Positions 1 through 9,165 of a stretch of DNA of 64,000 nt are shown in pieces (position 1 is the first letter of the stretch; each line of letters starts with the position of its first letter). This DNA is from Cantharellus purpuraceus (taxonomy: Eukaryota > Basidiomycota > Agaricomycetes > Cantharellales > Hydnaceae): positions 1 to 64,000 of the forward strand of contig JALBUN010000013.1 in the NCBI GenBank assembly GCA_025174535.1, written 5' to 3'. Under the pieces are notes generated by a model. It was not told the origin of the DNA. It searched no databases and saw only the letters and a program-made list of their open reading frames with translations. Both the position numbers and the translations under genes were made by a program.

Positions 1-1266
1 TTTTCATCACAACCAGTTACTATACATCAAGGACAACTTCTGGGTCATGCTAGGAATCCTTCCAATTGGCTGGATCGGACTTCTAATTTGAATCAGAGTC
101 AATTAGAGACTAGACTCTCTCATGCCAGACTTATAAAAGCTCTTGCTCAACAGAACTTTGAGTCTGGTACAATACCTACTGTTGCCTCTCTTGAATCAGA
201 TGGAGAGGTGGTACAAGGAGGACCTAAGGCTCAGGAGACTCCTCCTGAGGATGTTCCTGAAAACCAACTGTTGGATGAAATTGACTTCTCGCCAGAGCTC
301 AATGAGTTCAATAGGAAGGCTCTCCAAAACACAGTTTTGGCGCATAGAGACGCATTTGGTCTTGATGGCAGACTTGGCAATTACGATGCAAGAGTTGAAA
401 TCAATCTCAGGCCTGAGGCCAAAGAAATTTCACTACCTCCTTATAATGCCTCACCTGCCAAAAGGGAAGTCATTGACAAGCAAATGGATGCTTGGCTCAG
501 TCTTGGAGTCATTGAACCATCCAAAAGTCCTTGGGGTTTCCCAGCACTTATAGCCTATCGTAATGGGAAACCGAGAATGTGTATAGACTATAGGAAACTC
601 AATGAGATTGCTGTCCCAGATGAATTTCCTTTGCCAAGACAAGATTCCATTTTGCAGGCACTTATGGGATCTCGTTGGTTATCCACTTTGGATGCATTAG
701 CGGGTTTCACACAGCTGCAAATGTCAGACAGTGCCAAAGAAAAAACTGCATTCAGAACTCATAGAGGACTGTATCAGTTCAAACGGATGCCTTTTGGGTA
801 TCGGAATGGGCCTGCAGTCTTTCAAAGAGTAATGCAAGGTGTCCTAGCACCTTTTCTATGGGTATTTGCCCTGGTCTATATAGATGATATTGTCATATAT
901 TCCAAGACGTTCAAAGAACACTTAGTACATCTGGACAAAGTGTTCGGAGCTATAGAAAAGTCAGGAATCACCTTATCTCCTGCCAAGTGCCATTTGGCCT
1001 ACCAGTCTTTGCTACTGTTGGGACAGAAGGTATCACGGTTGGGTCTATCAACTCACAAGGAGAAGATAGATGCTATACTAGAATTGGCAGAGCCAAAGAA
1101 TGTGCATGACCTACAAATCTTCCTCGGAATGGTGGTATACTTTTCTTCATATATACCATTCTATGCATGGATTGTAGCCCCTTTGTTTGAATTGCTCAAA
1201 AGAATTCAACTTGGGAATGGGGCATTATTCAACAGGAAGCCTTTGATTTGGCTAAGAATGCCCTAG
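1..1266 (+). pseudogene. pol: Gyp1 pol, reverse transcriptase part
   Basis: The frame is open from base 1, so this is an internal piece of a larger polyprotein. The RT domain covers about 400-1190: the segment reading CIDYRKLN (about 580-603), the LPRQD motif, and the catalytic YIDD at 877-888, followed by the FLG connection motif before RNase H. Near 1198-1206 the coding sense moves from this frame to the next one downstream, because the RNase H lead-in is readable only in the second frame from about 1203. The stop at 1264-1266 is therefore a frameshift product. A one-base loss explains it, and an assembly error is possible. Confidence 0.9.
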
Positions 1267-3668
1267 TCAGTGCACCAGTTAGGGCATATGCCATTCCTGG
1301 TCTTGGATACAGAGTCTACTCTGATGCATGTGATGTTGGAATTGCCGCTATACTTCAGCAGATCCAACCTCTCAAAATCAGAGATCTCAAGGGTACCAAA
1401 GGGTATGAGAAACTCAAATCAGCATATGACAAAGGATTACCTGTACCCCAAATGGTGATTCCCGTGTCAAAGGAGGAAACTCTCCCTAAGCCAGGTACTT
1501 GGGATAAAGACTTTGAAAACACTACGGTTTCAGTAGAACGAGTCATTGCTTACTGGTCTCGTACCTTGAAACCAGCTGAAAGAAATTACTCTCCTACGGA
1601 AAGAGGGGCGCTTGCGTTACGAGATGGTCTTATCAAATTTCAACCCTACATTGAAGGGGAGAAAGTAGTAGCAATTACAGACCATGCAGCCCTTATCTGG
1701 AGTCGGACCTACCAAAATGTTAATAGGCGGTTATTAACTTGGGGAACAGTATTTGCTGCATACCCTGAATTAAAAATCATACACAGAGCAGGACAGGTTC
1801 ACTCCAATGTAGATCCTATCTCTAGACTCAGGAGAAATGTTCCATACCAAGATGGGCCTTCTTCTGATGACACCATTCCTACTATCCTGGATTCAGAACA
1901 GGATCCACTTGCAGATTTTTATTCTGACATCTCTCCCCAATTTGAAGCCAGGACTTTAATGTTAATGGCTGCGTATGAAGAAGAGAACCAGAGAATTCCG
2001 CAGAAAGTGTATTCTTCTTCCATCCAAGCTAATATCAGCCTTGAAGAAGACTTCACCATTCCATATGTAACAGCCAAAAGCTATAATCTAGTCTCTAGCC
2101 TTGCTCAGGAGGAGATTCAGAAAATAGTTGATGCGTATGCCAAAGATCCTTACTTCAAAAGGGTCAGATCTGAATTACGACAGGAGTCTAATTGGATCAG
2201 CCCAAAGCATCCTCTCTTTTTTGAAAATGAGGACGGATTGCTTTACTTTGAAGATTGGAATGGAAATTACAGGCTGTGTGTACCCAAGGATGAGCAAGCT
2301 AATCTTCTAAGTGAAATTCATGATGAAATCACTGAAGGAGCTCATGTGGGTTATCACAAAACTTACAACAAGCTGGCTTCTACTTTCTATTGGCCTAGAA
2401 TGAGTAGAGATGTCAAAAAGTTTGTCGTGAGCTGTGACATTTGCCAGAAAGCCAAACCTAGGCGACATGCACCCATTGGATTATTACAGCCCATTCCTAT
2501 TCCAGAAAATCCATTTGAAGTCGTAACCATGGATTTCATCACGGAATTGCCTGAGAGCAATGGGTATGATTCCATCCTGGTAATAGTGGATAAACTCACA
2601 AAATATGGAATCTTTATCCCTACTCAAAGTACCATTAATGAGGAGGGTACAGCTCGGTTATTTTTTGAACATGTACTGTCCAAATATGGAATCCCTAAGC
2701 AAATCATATCCAATAGGGATTCTAGATGGACTAGCACTTTTTGGAAAGAGTTATGCAAACAGCTAAACATGAAAAGAGCCTTAACTACTGCCTATCATCC
2801 TCAAGCTGATGGGCAGACAGAGATTTTGAATCAGACGCTGGAAACCGCACTGTGCTCTTATGTAAGCCCCACGCACGATGACTGGGCGGCTCTCACCACT
2901 CCTTTCACGTTCTCTTACAATAACACCCCCCACCTGGCTACTGGTCTAGCCCCCGCGCTTCTACTCTACGGTTATCATCCACGCACACCTTCTTCTTACC
3001 TACATCCTGCCCCTGACGGTGTAGCGCGACCACGTTCAACAAATCCAGCCGAGTTTGCCGCCAAACTTCCTGATCGCGCTAGATCGGCCCTACTTGCTCC
3101 TGAGGTTGAAAGTACGAATGCCAATCATTTTCTAGATGAATTTGAGGCTTACCGATCACAAGCCAGGCAGTCCCTGCAATTTGCGCAGGTTGCCCAGCAA
3201 CGAAGCTACAACACCGGGCGCCTAGCCATTGAGTTTGAGGCAGGTGACCTCGTCCTCCTTAACCCCCATTCTCTCAATCTCTTACGCTCTACTTCGGGCC
3301 GAGGTAAGAAGCTTCTCATGAAGTATGACGGCCCATTTGAAATCCTTCAAAAATTAGGGCCAGCTATGTACCGGTTGCGCATGCCTGTGTCCTATGGAAT
3401 CCATCCAGTCCTCAATGTTGCTCACCTTGAGCCATACTCTCTCTCCAACCCTCTCTTTGGCAAGCGGCCTACCAGGAGCTTGAACCGTGCTGACTTCACT
3501 GAGTTACCCGAATATGAAGTCGAATCCATTGTCAGCGAACACTGGCGCAAGATTTGACATGGCCGGCGAACCCAGGAATTGCTCACACGATTCATGGGAT
3601 ATGACTCCTCCTATGACGAATGGCTCCCTCGTCGTTACCTCAAGAACGCTCCTGACGTACTCCGCTGA
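1203..3668 (+). pseudogene. pol: Gyp1 pol, RNase H, integrase and chromodomain part
   Basis: RNase H starts at about 1310 (YSDACDVG). An HHCC integrase zinc finger lies at about 2315-2455, ending in CDICQKAK. The DDE core follows: first Asp in MDFITEL (about 2530) and the Glu in DGQTE (about 2805-2825). The second catalytic Asp is Asn in this copy: SNRDSRW (about 2707-2730) replaces the usual SDRDSRF. After a GPF/Y-like module the C-terminus reads EYEVESIV, the start of a chromodomain. It is cut by TGA at 3555-3557 but continues in the same frame to 3668 (FMGYDSSYDEW, RYLKNAPDVL). In chromoviruses this domain steers integration to heterochromatin marks. Confidence 0.88.
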
Positions 3669-3872
3669 TGGGATACCCAACCCCAGAGTAAGTCTTACTA
3701 GTATATGCCTAGTCCTACTTCTACTAGCAGTCTCTAAGGCTGGCTTTCACTTTCTAGTCCTTTCCATTTCTTTCCATGCTCTCTTCTATCTAACTATATC
3801 ACTGTCTATCTTGAAACCGCGTTATTCATACAAAAATTTTGCCCAACTACCTTCCATCTTTTTACTACCAAC

Positions 3873-4904
3873 ATGGCTATCTATCCCGAAATCTCCCCTC
3901 TTGACTTCACTCTGCGTAGGAAAGGGGACTCATACGTCCAGGAGCCAGTCTTCTTTCCTAACTATGAACATCAGTATACCGCCAACTTTGACTACTACAA
4001 ACCTGGCCGGTTCGACTTTATCTATTTCGGCAATCCCTCTAACAAATATGGTATTCTTCGCAGCGATTTAGCTAGCTGCTACTGGGAAACACTAAAAATG
4101 AAAGGGCGCTACATCCTAGCCACCGCTCACAATTGGAATGGAGAAACGGCCCTGGAGTCCCTGCCTCTATTTGTCCCTTCCGAAAAACTGCTCGAGATCA
4201 ATATGATCCCTCCCTCTTTCCCTTCTACACTCCAACTCACTTACAATCACCTGTCTCTCCCGGGGAGGACCGAAATCATTTGTGGCCAAATTGAAAGTTG
4301 GCAGGAACAATCTCGCCGTCTATCTGCATGGATCTGTCGCGCTAAACTCAACTCCACTCAAGTACCGGGATGCACCTGGAAGTGGCCCCCTTCTCCTATC
4401 CCTTCTTATCCCTTCGACAATCATAACTGCGATCCAGAGGATCTCTTTTCTGCTCACACCGAAGTCAATTCCTGGTCCTCTGGGTGCTCCAGTGTACCTC
4501 TCCCCATCACTCACTCTTTTCAAATTCACTCCGACTGCGAGTCTACCAAAAGACCACGCAGCTCTTCTCCTGTTGAACCAGACCGAGATGGCGAGGAAGC
4601 CAATAAGAAACAGTTGGTGTTGTGGAAACTGTCGGTGAGACAGCTTCTTGATATGCACCGAGCACTCGCTTGCGGATATGTTGATTCCTATCACCCAGAG
4701 ACTGTTCATGTCTTCACTCCTCCTAACACGCCTACTCCTTCCATACATGTATCTAACTCTTCCTCCACCTGTGACCCGCGTGTCAAAAAGGCCTACCCTT
4801 CCTTCCTTCCTCTGCCCCTCAACCCGCATGTTGTAGACCCATATGCGGCTAGTAACTCAGGTGGCACTGATGAGGCTGGAGTAGTAGAGGAGAGGAGTGA
4901 CTAA
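3873..4904 (+). CDS. Gyp1 extra 3' ORF, function unknown
   Basis: This intact 343-codon ORF lies between pol and the 3' LTR, with a good start context (ACCAACATGG). I recognise no domain. The N-terminal 150 residues look globular and aromatic-rich (around FFPNYEHQY and GRYILATAHNW). The second half is rich in Pro and Ser, with a basic/acidic stretch around KRPRSS and EEANKK, then MHRALACGYVDSY and a Pro/Thr-rich tail. A related reading exists on the reverse strand near 63677-63859 in a second Gyp1 copy (RGYVSSY followed by a TTPPT-rich stretch), so the ORF belongs to the family. It could be an accessory, envelope-like or nucleic-acid-binding protein; there is no signal peptide or clear membrane segment. 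It is open while pol has several lesions. Confidence 0.7.
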   Translation: MAIYPEISPLDFTLRRKGDSYVQEPVFFPNYEHQYTANFDYYKPGRFDFIYFGNPSNKYGILRSDLASCYWETLKMKGRYILATAHNWNGETALESLPLFVPSEKLLEINMIPPSFPSTLQLTYNHLSLPGRTEIICGQIESWQEQSRRLSAWICRAKLNSTQVPGCTWKWPPSPIPSYPFDNHNCDPEDLFSAHTEVNSWSSGCSSVPLPITHSFQIHSDCESTKRPRSSSPVEPDRDGEEANKKQLVLWKLSVRQLLDMHRALACGYVDSYHPETVHVFTPPNTPTPSIHVSNSSSTCDPRVKKAYPSFLPLPLNPHVVDPYAASNSGGTDEAGVVEERSD

Positions 4905-5412
4905 AGTCTTGGAGAATATTTGAAGGGGGGATGAATGTATGGGAACTGGTTTTCCCTTAAAAGATCTTGTTTAAAGTCCCAAAACTGTACAATTCCGCTT
5001 GATGGCCTTAAGATATCAGCATATATCTGCTGCTTTCTCTTGATTCAGGGCCATTCAAATATTCTCTATTTTTTCATATTTTTTTTGGGAATTTTCCATG
5101 CAGAAATGAGTCTACAAACTTATTGTTCTGCTGGGCAAAGTTTTGGGACCCACATGGACCCACAAACCTTCGCAGATGTCAGCAGCCTCAAAGTCAGCCG
5201 GAGTCACCCGGACAACTGACTCATTTTCAATCACATGACTCATTTCAATCTCCGACTCAATCTGGCCACCACTGCCAGTAAATCCTCAATATCTTCGCAA
5301 CCACTGCACCTCCCGACTCCATTTTCAGTGGAGAGTTCAATAGAAGCTGTGTCTACCCATAGCTGTGCTAATCAGCCTATGAAACGAAGTATTGACCGAG
5401 TTATTTGAGTAA

Positions 5413-5558
5413 TGGTGACTCATGCAATGACTCCTGCCATGACTCATGCTATGACTCCTTCCATGACTCATACCATGACTCCTGTGATTACTCATACTAT
5501 GATTCCTGCTCTGAGTCACACTATGACTCCATCCATGACTCATGCCCTGAGTCAGAGC
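5413..5558 (+). repeat. 12-bp tandem repeat with TGACTCA sites in Gyp1 LTR
   Basis: About twelve 12-bp units of the type ATGACTCATGCT / ATGACTCCTGCC alternate. Exact TGACTCA or its complement TGAGTCA occurs at least six times here, and two more copies lie just upstream (about 5217 and 5235). The matching LTR at 34010-34115 has fewer units. Short open readings on both strands here are by-products of the repeat. Confidence 0.85.
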
Positions 5559-5685
5559 AAATCCAAGCAGCTCATTGGCTAGGAAACTTCCACCCCCTTC
5601 TCACATATTCCACTAGCTTCCAGTAGTTTCCATCTATTAATAGGTAGAAGTTTCCAGTAGTATTAGTCAGCTCCTGTAAATACAA

Positions 5686-5694
5686 TATAAAAGG
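5686..5694 (+). promoter_or_regulatory. TATA box in Gyp1 LTR
   Basis: TATAAAAGG lies about 130 bp downstream of the 12-bp repeat array and is followed by GAGCCCATTCTGCC. Other Gyp1 LTR copies have TATATAAGG at the same place. It is a plausible core promoter for the element. Confidence 0.65.
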
Positions 5695-6389
5695 AGCCCA
5701 TTCTGCCTCTGAAAATAATAACCATTTCTACCCCATCATTTGCACATCAGTGTGACTAGAGTGACATACAGTGTCATCCTCTATATCTCAGTAACTGTTG
5801 ATTGTCCAGTTCAAGGGTCGCTTACAGTTGTGTAACTGTATTCAATTGCACTCGAAGTAGTGATTGTCCTGCTTTGGGCGTGAGTGTAGTATCTACCTCG
5901 CGTGACTACAAATCTACAGGGTGAGATTGTCTGTCGATAGTCCTGCCATTAGTGCTCTTGTTTAAGTTACTAGTGTGTACTGCCTTTGCAGAGCATTAGG
6001 ATCTTGAACTCGTGTGAAGCAGTTGCTAGACTACTTCACACATCGCTGTTACCCGCTTCAGAGTGCCACTGGTTGGACGGTCGGATTCATCCACCTACTT
6101 CCTCTAGCCTCTAAGTGCATTCCCCTCTTTTTGGAATATCTGGACCCCTAAGCGTCCGTGAACTCTAGACTCTGGAAGTCTTATTCATTCCCTACTGCTA
6201 AGAAATGTATTACCTTCCTGTGTATTGTCTGCATTGACCATTACAACGGATTGTAACCAAAGTACAAATGTTAAATTGTTTCTGGAGTTGTGCTGCAGTA
6301 GGATTTGATATTCTTCTCAGCTGTTCATTCATGGAATTGTGGTGATTTAGAGTTTGCCCTAACACCATAATTTTGCAGGTTCCAAAACA

Positions 6390-7410
6390 GCAACTGGGGC
6401 ATATGTGTCAGTGTAATCAAGTCCTGGGATCTGTGAGTACCCTTTTGCGACAACACGGACTTTTCGACAGGTGACCTCGTTGTGTTCATTCCATTTTTGA
6501 AGGAAGTGCGCACAGCTTCCAATAATCTTTCTGCTTGCAGGGACAGATGAGTGAGGAACAAGGGTCCAGACCCCATGTTTCCATATGGATGCCATCTCAT
6601 CATCATAACTGTCATCCCAGTACTCAGCATCATAGGCCTGCATTGCCTCCTTATAAGTACAGGGGTCATCACTTGTTACTAGGGCTTGCTCACCATCAGC
6701 TCCGGTGTGTTGCACAGGGGCAGGTGCACTAGCTCGCTGATCATTGAGGAGGCACTGTCAGTGTACCTCACATATCTCTTGCACTGCTCTGGTGAGATGT
6801 GTGGTGTGAGGAAGGGACTGCATAGCAGCACCCACTTCAGAGAGCTGGGGTATTCGGGTAGAACGTCGGAGGGGGGGGTGGGTTTTCTGGTAGCAGAGGA
6901 GGTAGTTCCATTGGTTCTACCTCAATGGGATGGGGTGGTATTGGTTCCAAGGGTAATGTGATGTGAATTGATGTGTCGTCAGTAGTATTGTCTGTCACTG
7001 TTGTCTTGGTTTGCAATGACATTGGGGCAGAATGGGCGAAGGATGAAGTCCTTGCATTCTATGAATTGCACATTTCATAATACCATAATTCTACCTGTAG
7101 TGGGGTTGTAACACCTGTATGCCTTGGAAACCTGTGAGTAGCTGACTAATAAGCATTCAATGGAACATGTATAAATTTTGGGTTGGTTCTCATGTTGAAT
7201 GAGTATGTTGAATGAGTATGAAGGCTTTGCAGCCTAGTTCATGTAGGTTTGAAAGATCTGGTTTTTGACTGTAGTAGGCCTTGTATGGGCATCTGCGATA
7301 ATTTCAGAGCCCCTATAGATAGTGCACCGGTTCATGGTGAATGTGGTTGTAAGGCCCTGGTCGTCTAAGTGACCAATGGACACAAGTCAAATGTTGGCCT
7401 GGGAAACATA
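6390..7410 (-). pseudogene. Degenerate Ty1/copia pol remnant
   Basis: On the reverse strand the start of a copia RT domain is readable at about 6715-6390, with WKHGVWTLVPHS, RVVAKGYSQIPGLDY and TYAPVA; the Gyp1 LTR cuts it at 6389/6390. Further left-to-right (7000-7290) the post-integrase segment survives only by jumping frames (NPTTGRI, NVQFIECKDFILRP). Many stops and shifts are present. The protease-end part continues across the MITE-like insertion at 7411-8014. Confidence 0.75.
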
Positions 7411-8014
7411 GACGCTTGTTCGGAAGGATGCTGTTATACAATATCTGATGTATACATGATGTACATCAGAATTTTAATAATGATCATAAAAATAGGGAGT
7501 TACAATCTGGATATCTTTAAAGATTTCGGATATCCGAGTTTTTTTGGATATCTTAAATTTTTATAAATATAAATATATATTTCATATTTTAATAAACTTT
7601 AAAAGATAAGATGTTTGTTATGGATGAACATAATTGTTTATATGAATATAACAGTAATGTATATATTAATATTATTGGTATAATAGAGAATATTTAGATA
7701 TACAAATGCCAGGTGAGGATTCAAGGTACATTAGATTATTTTACCAGTATAGTACAAGAAAGAATGAGTGAAAGAAATTAAGTGTAGCAGGAGTAGAATA
7801 TTCCCTTGAAGCAGTTGCCACCGGTAAATTAAAAAAAAAGAATTATTTTTGAGAATCATGTCAAAATATCAAAATATGTTTTAAATCTAAGTAGATTATA
7901 TAAATTTGAGAATCATGTATGAAATATCAAAATATGTTTTAATATAAGTATATTATATAAAATTTGAGGAAATGGGTTGTATATACATATTTGATGTATT
8001 TCTGAACAAGCGTC
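7411..8014. mobile_element. AT-rich MITE-like element
   Basis: The 604-bp AT-rich segment has inverted ends GACGCTTGTTCGGAA / TTCTGAACAAGCGTC (14 of 15 paired). It interrupts the copia reading: the coding sense left of it (…LNNTLY on the reverse strand) resumes on the other side. A 3-bp duplication ATA is seen at the flanks. It has no ORF. A 3-bp TSD with terminal inverted repeats fits a non-autonomous cut-and-paste DNA transposon; the superfamily is not decided. Confidence 0.65.
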
Positions 8015-9165
8015 ATATAGGGTGTTGTTGAGTGTGAGGTGACGATTTTTGCTGCACTTGAGAATGATCTTTCCTATGCCGATGGCAGCAATTGTAGTGC
8101 TGCTGAAGCCTTGAATGTCTCTGGGTTCAATAGGTGTAAGCTCAGTAAAATCACTTCTATGTGGCGATATATGGCTTGTGCATGCAGAGTCAGCAGTGAA
8201 CTTCATAGAGGGGTGAGAGACACAAGCAAGTTCAGCATTGGTGAGTGGCCTGATATCCATGTTATTGATAGGGGTGGCAGTAGTGTTGTCAGTTTTCCAC
8301 TCAATAGAACATATCTCAACCACAGTACAAGATATGTGACCATCAGCAGGATGCTTTTCAAAATATGATTTAAAATGTTCAGGCTTTTTTGCTGAGGGGG
8401 ACATAGCGGCCATAGCCATGTTGCAGGAGTCAGATCCACTCTCATCCTCTTCTGCAATGGCGGCAGTAGCGGTAGTCTTTGCTGTCTTTTTGTCAGTCTT
8501 CTTCTTCCTCAATTCTTGTGCCTTTTTTGCTTTTAGCTCTTTGTACCAGTTGGGCATCTGACCCTCAGCACCACCGCCCTTTTCCCAGCAGGTCTCGATG
8601 GTATGCCCATGGGCTTTGCAGTTAGTGCATGTCAGAGTTGAGCGGTTTGCCTTGGGTGGGCCATTGCATGCAGATTGGGCAGCAAGTGCAATTTCCTGGG
8701 CTTTCTTATTATCGATGTCTTGAAATTCCACTTCAAGGCGTGTGATAATGTCTTTAGACGTGAGGGAGGTGGTACTGGTGGTCATGAATCCAATCAGGCT
8801 TTTACAAATCCATTCAAAGTCACTGTTGGATAGGGCTTGCAATAGTAGCACGATAAGCCACTCCTCCTCTGTTGGGGGTTTTGGGTCATAGATAATAGCA
8901 AGTTGGTCTTTTAATTCGTTGATGGTGTTGTCAAACGAATCATGAGATGTGAAGCATATCCTGATTGCCGCCTGTAGAGCATTCATTTTGGATATGATGC
9001 CACGTTGATAGGTCTTGGACTTGAGGAACTCCCAGGCCTCACATGCTGTGGTGAAGTCTTCAATACCACATCTCAGCGGGTAGTCAACAATTTGACAAAG
9101 AGCACCGACAATCCGATCATTCGTGTCGGCCCAGATTGAGAGATGGGCTTGGTCTCATTCCGTGT
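8015..9165 (-). pseudogene. gag: Degenerate Ty1/copia gag-protease remnant
   Basis: The reverse strand is open from about 9140 to the MITE insertion. It contains a copia gag core (GIEDFTTACEAWEFLK, then MNALQAAIRICF from 8986), a CCHC knuckle reading CTNCKAHGHTIETC and an aspartic-protease start (TADSACTSHISP). A stop lies near 9155 upstream. No LTR is recognised at its outer end, so the 5' part is lost or too old. Confidence 0.8.

Larger units (their letters stand above)
1..6389 (+). mobile_element. Gyp1: Ty3/gypsy chromovirus-like element, 3' part
   Basis: The element enters from the left edge, so its gag, protease and 5' LTR lie outside the window. Order seen: reverse transcriptase, RNase H, integrase, a chromodomain-like tail, an extra ORF, a purine tract (4921-4935, with G6) and a 3' LTR at 4936-6389. 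RT-RH-INT order with a C-terminal chromodomain defines Ty3/gypsy chromoviruses. The copy is dead: one frameshift near 1200, one stop inside the chromodomain (3555-3557) and loss of an integrase catalytic aspartate. Its right edge lies inside a reverse-strand copia RT remnant. The TSD cannot be checked because the left end is missing. Confidence 0.9.
4936..6389 (+). repeat. Gyp1 3' LTR (subtype with 12-bp repeats)
   Basis: The 1454-bp LTR begins TGTATGGGAAC and ends GTTCCAAAACA, imperfect inverted ends. It directly follows the purine tract of the Gyp1 internal region. The same ends recur at 19092-20476, 29069-34582, 35473-37284, 50903-53740 and 55772-57424. Two subtypes exist: this copy and the one at 29069-34582 carry an array of TGACTCA-like repeats. 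The copies at 19092, 35473, 50903 and 55772 have a different U3 rich in TGATCAG-type words. Confidence 0.92.

Noticed and set aside
5337..5626. Short Ser/His/Asp-rich ORFs on both strands
   Set aside because: They arise from the 12-bp TGACTCA repeat, whose period is a multiple of three.
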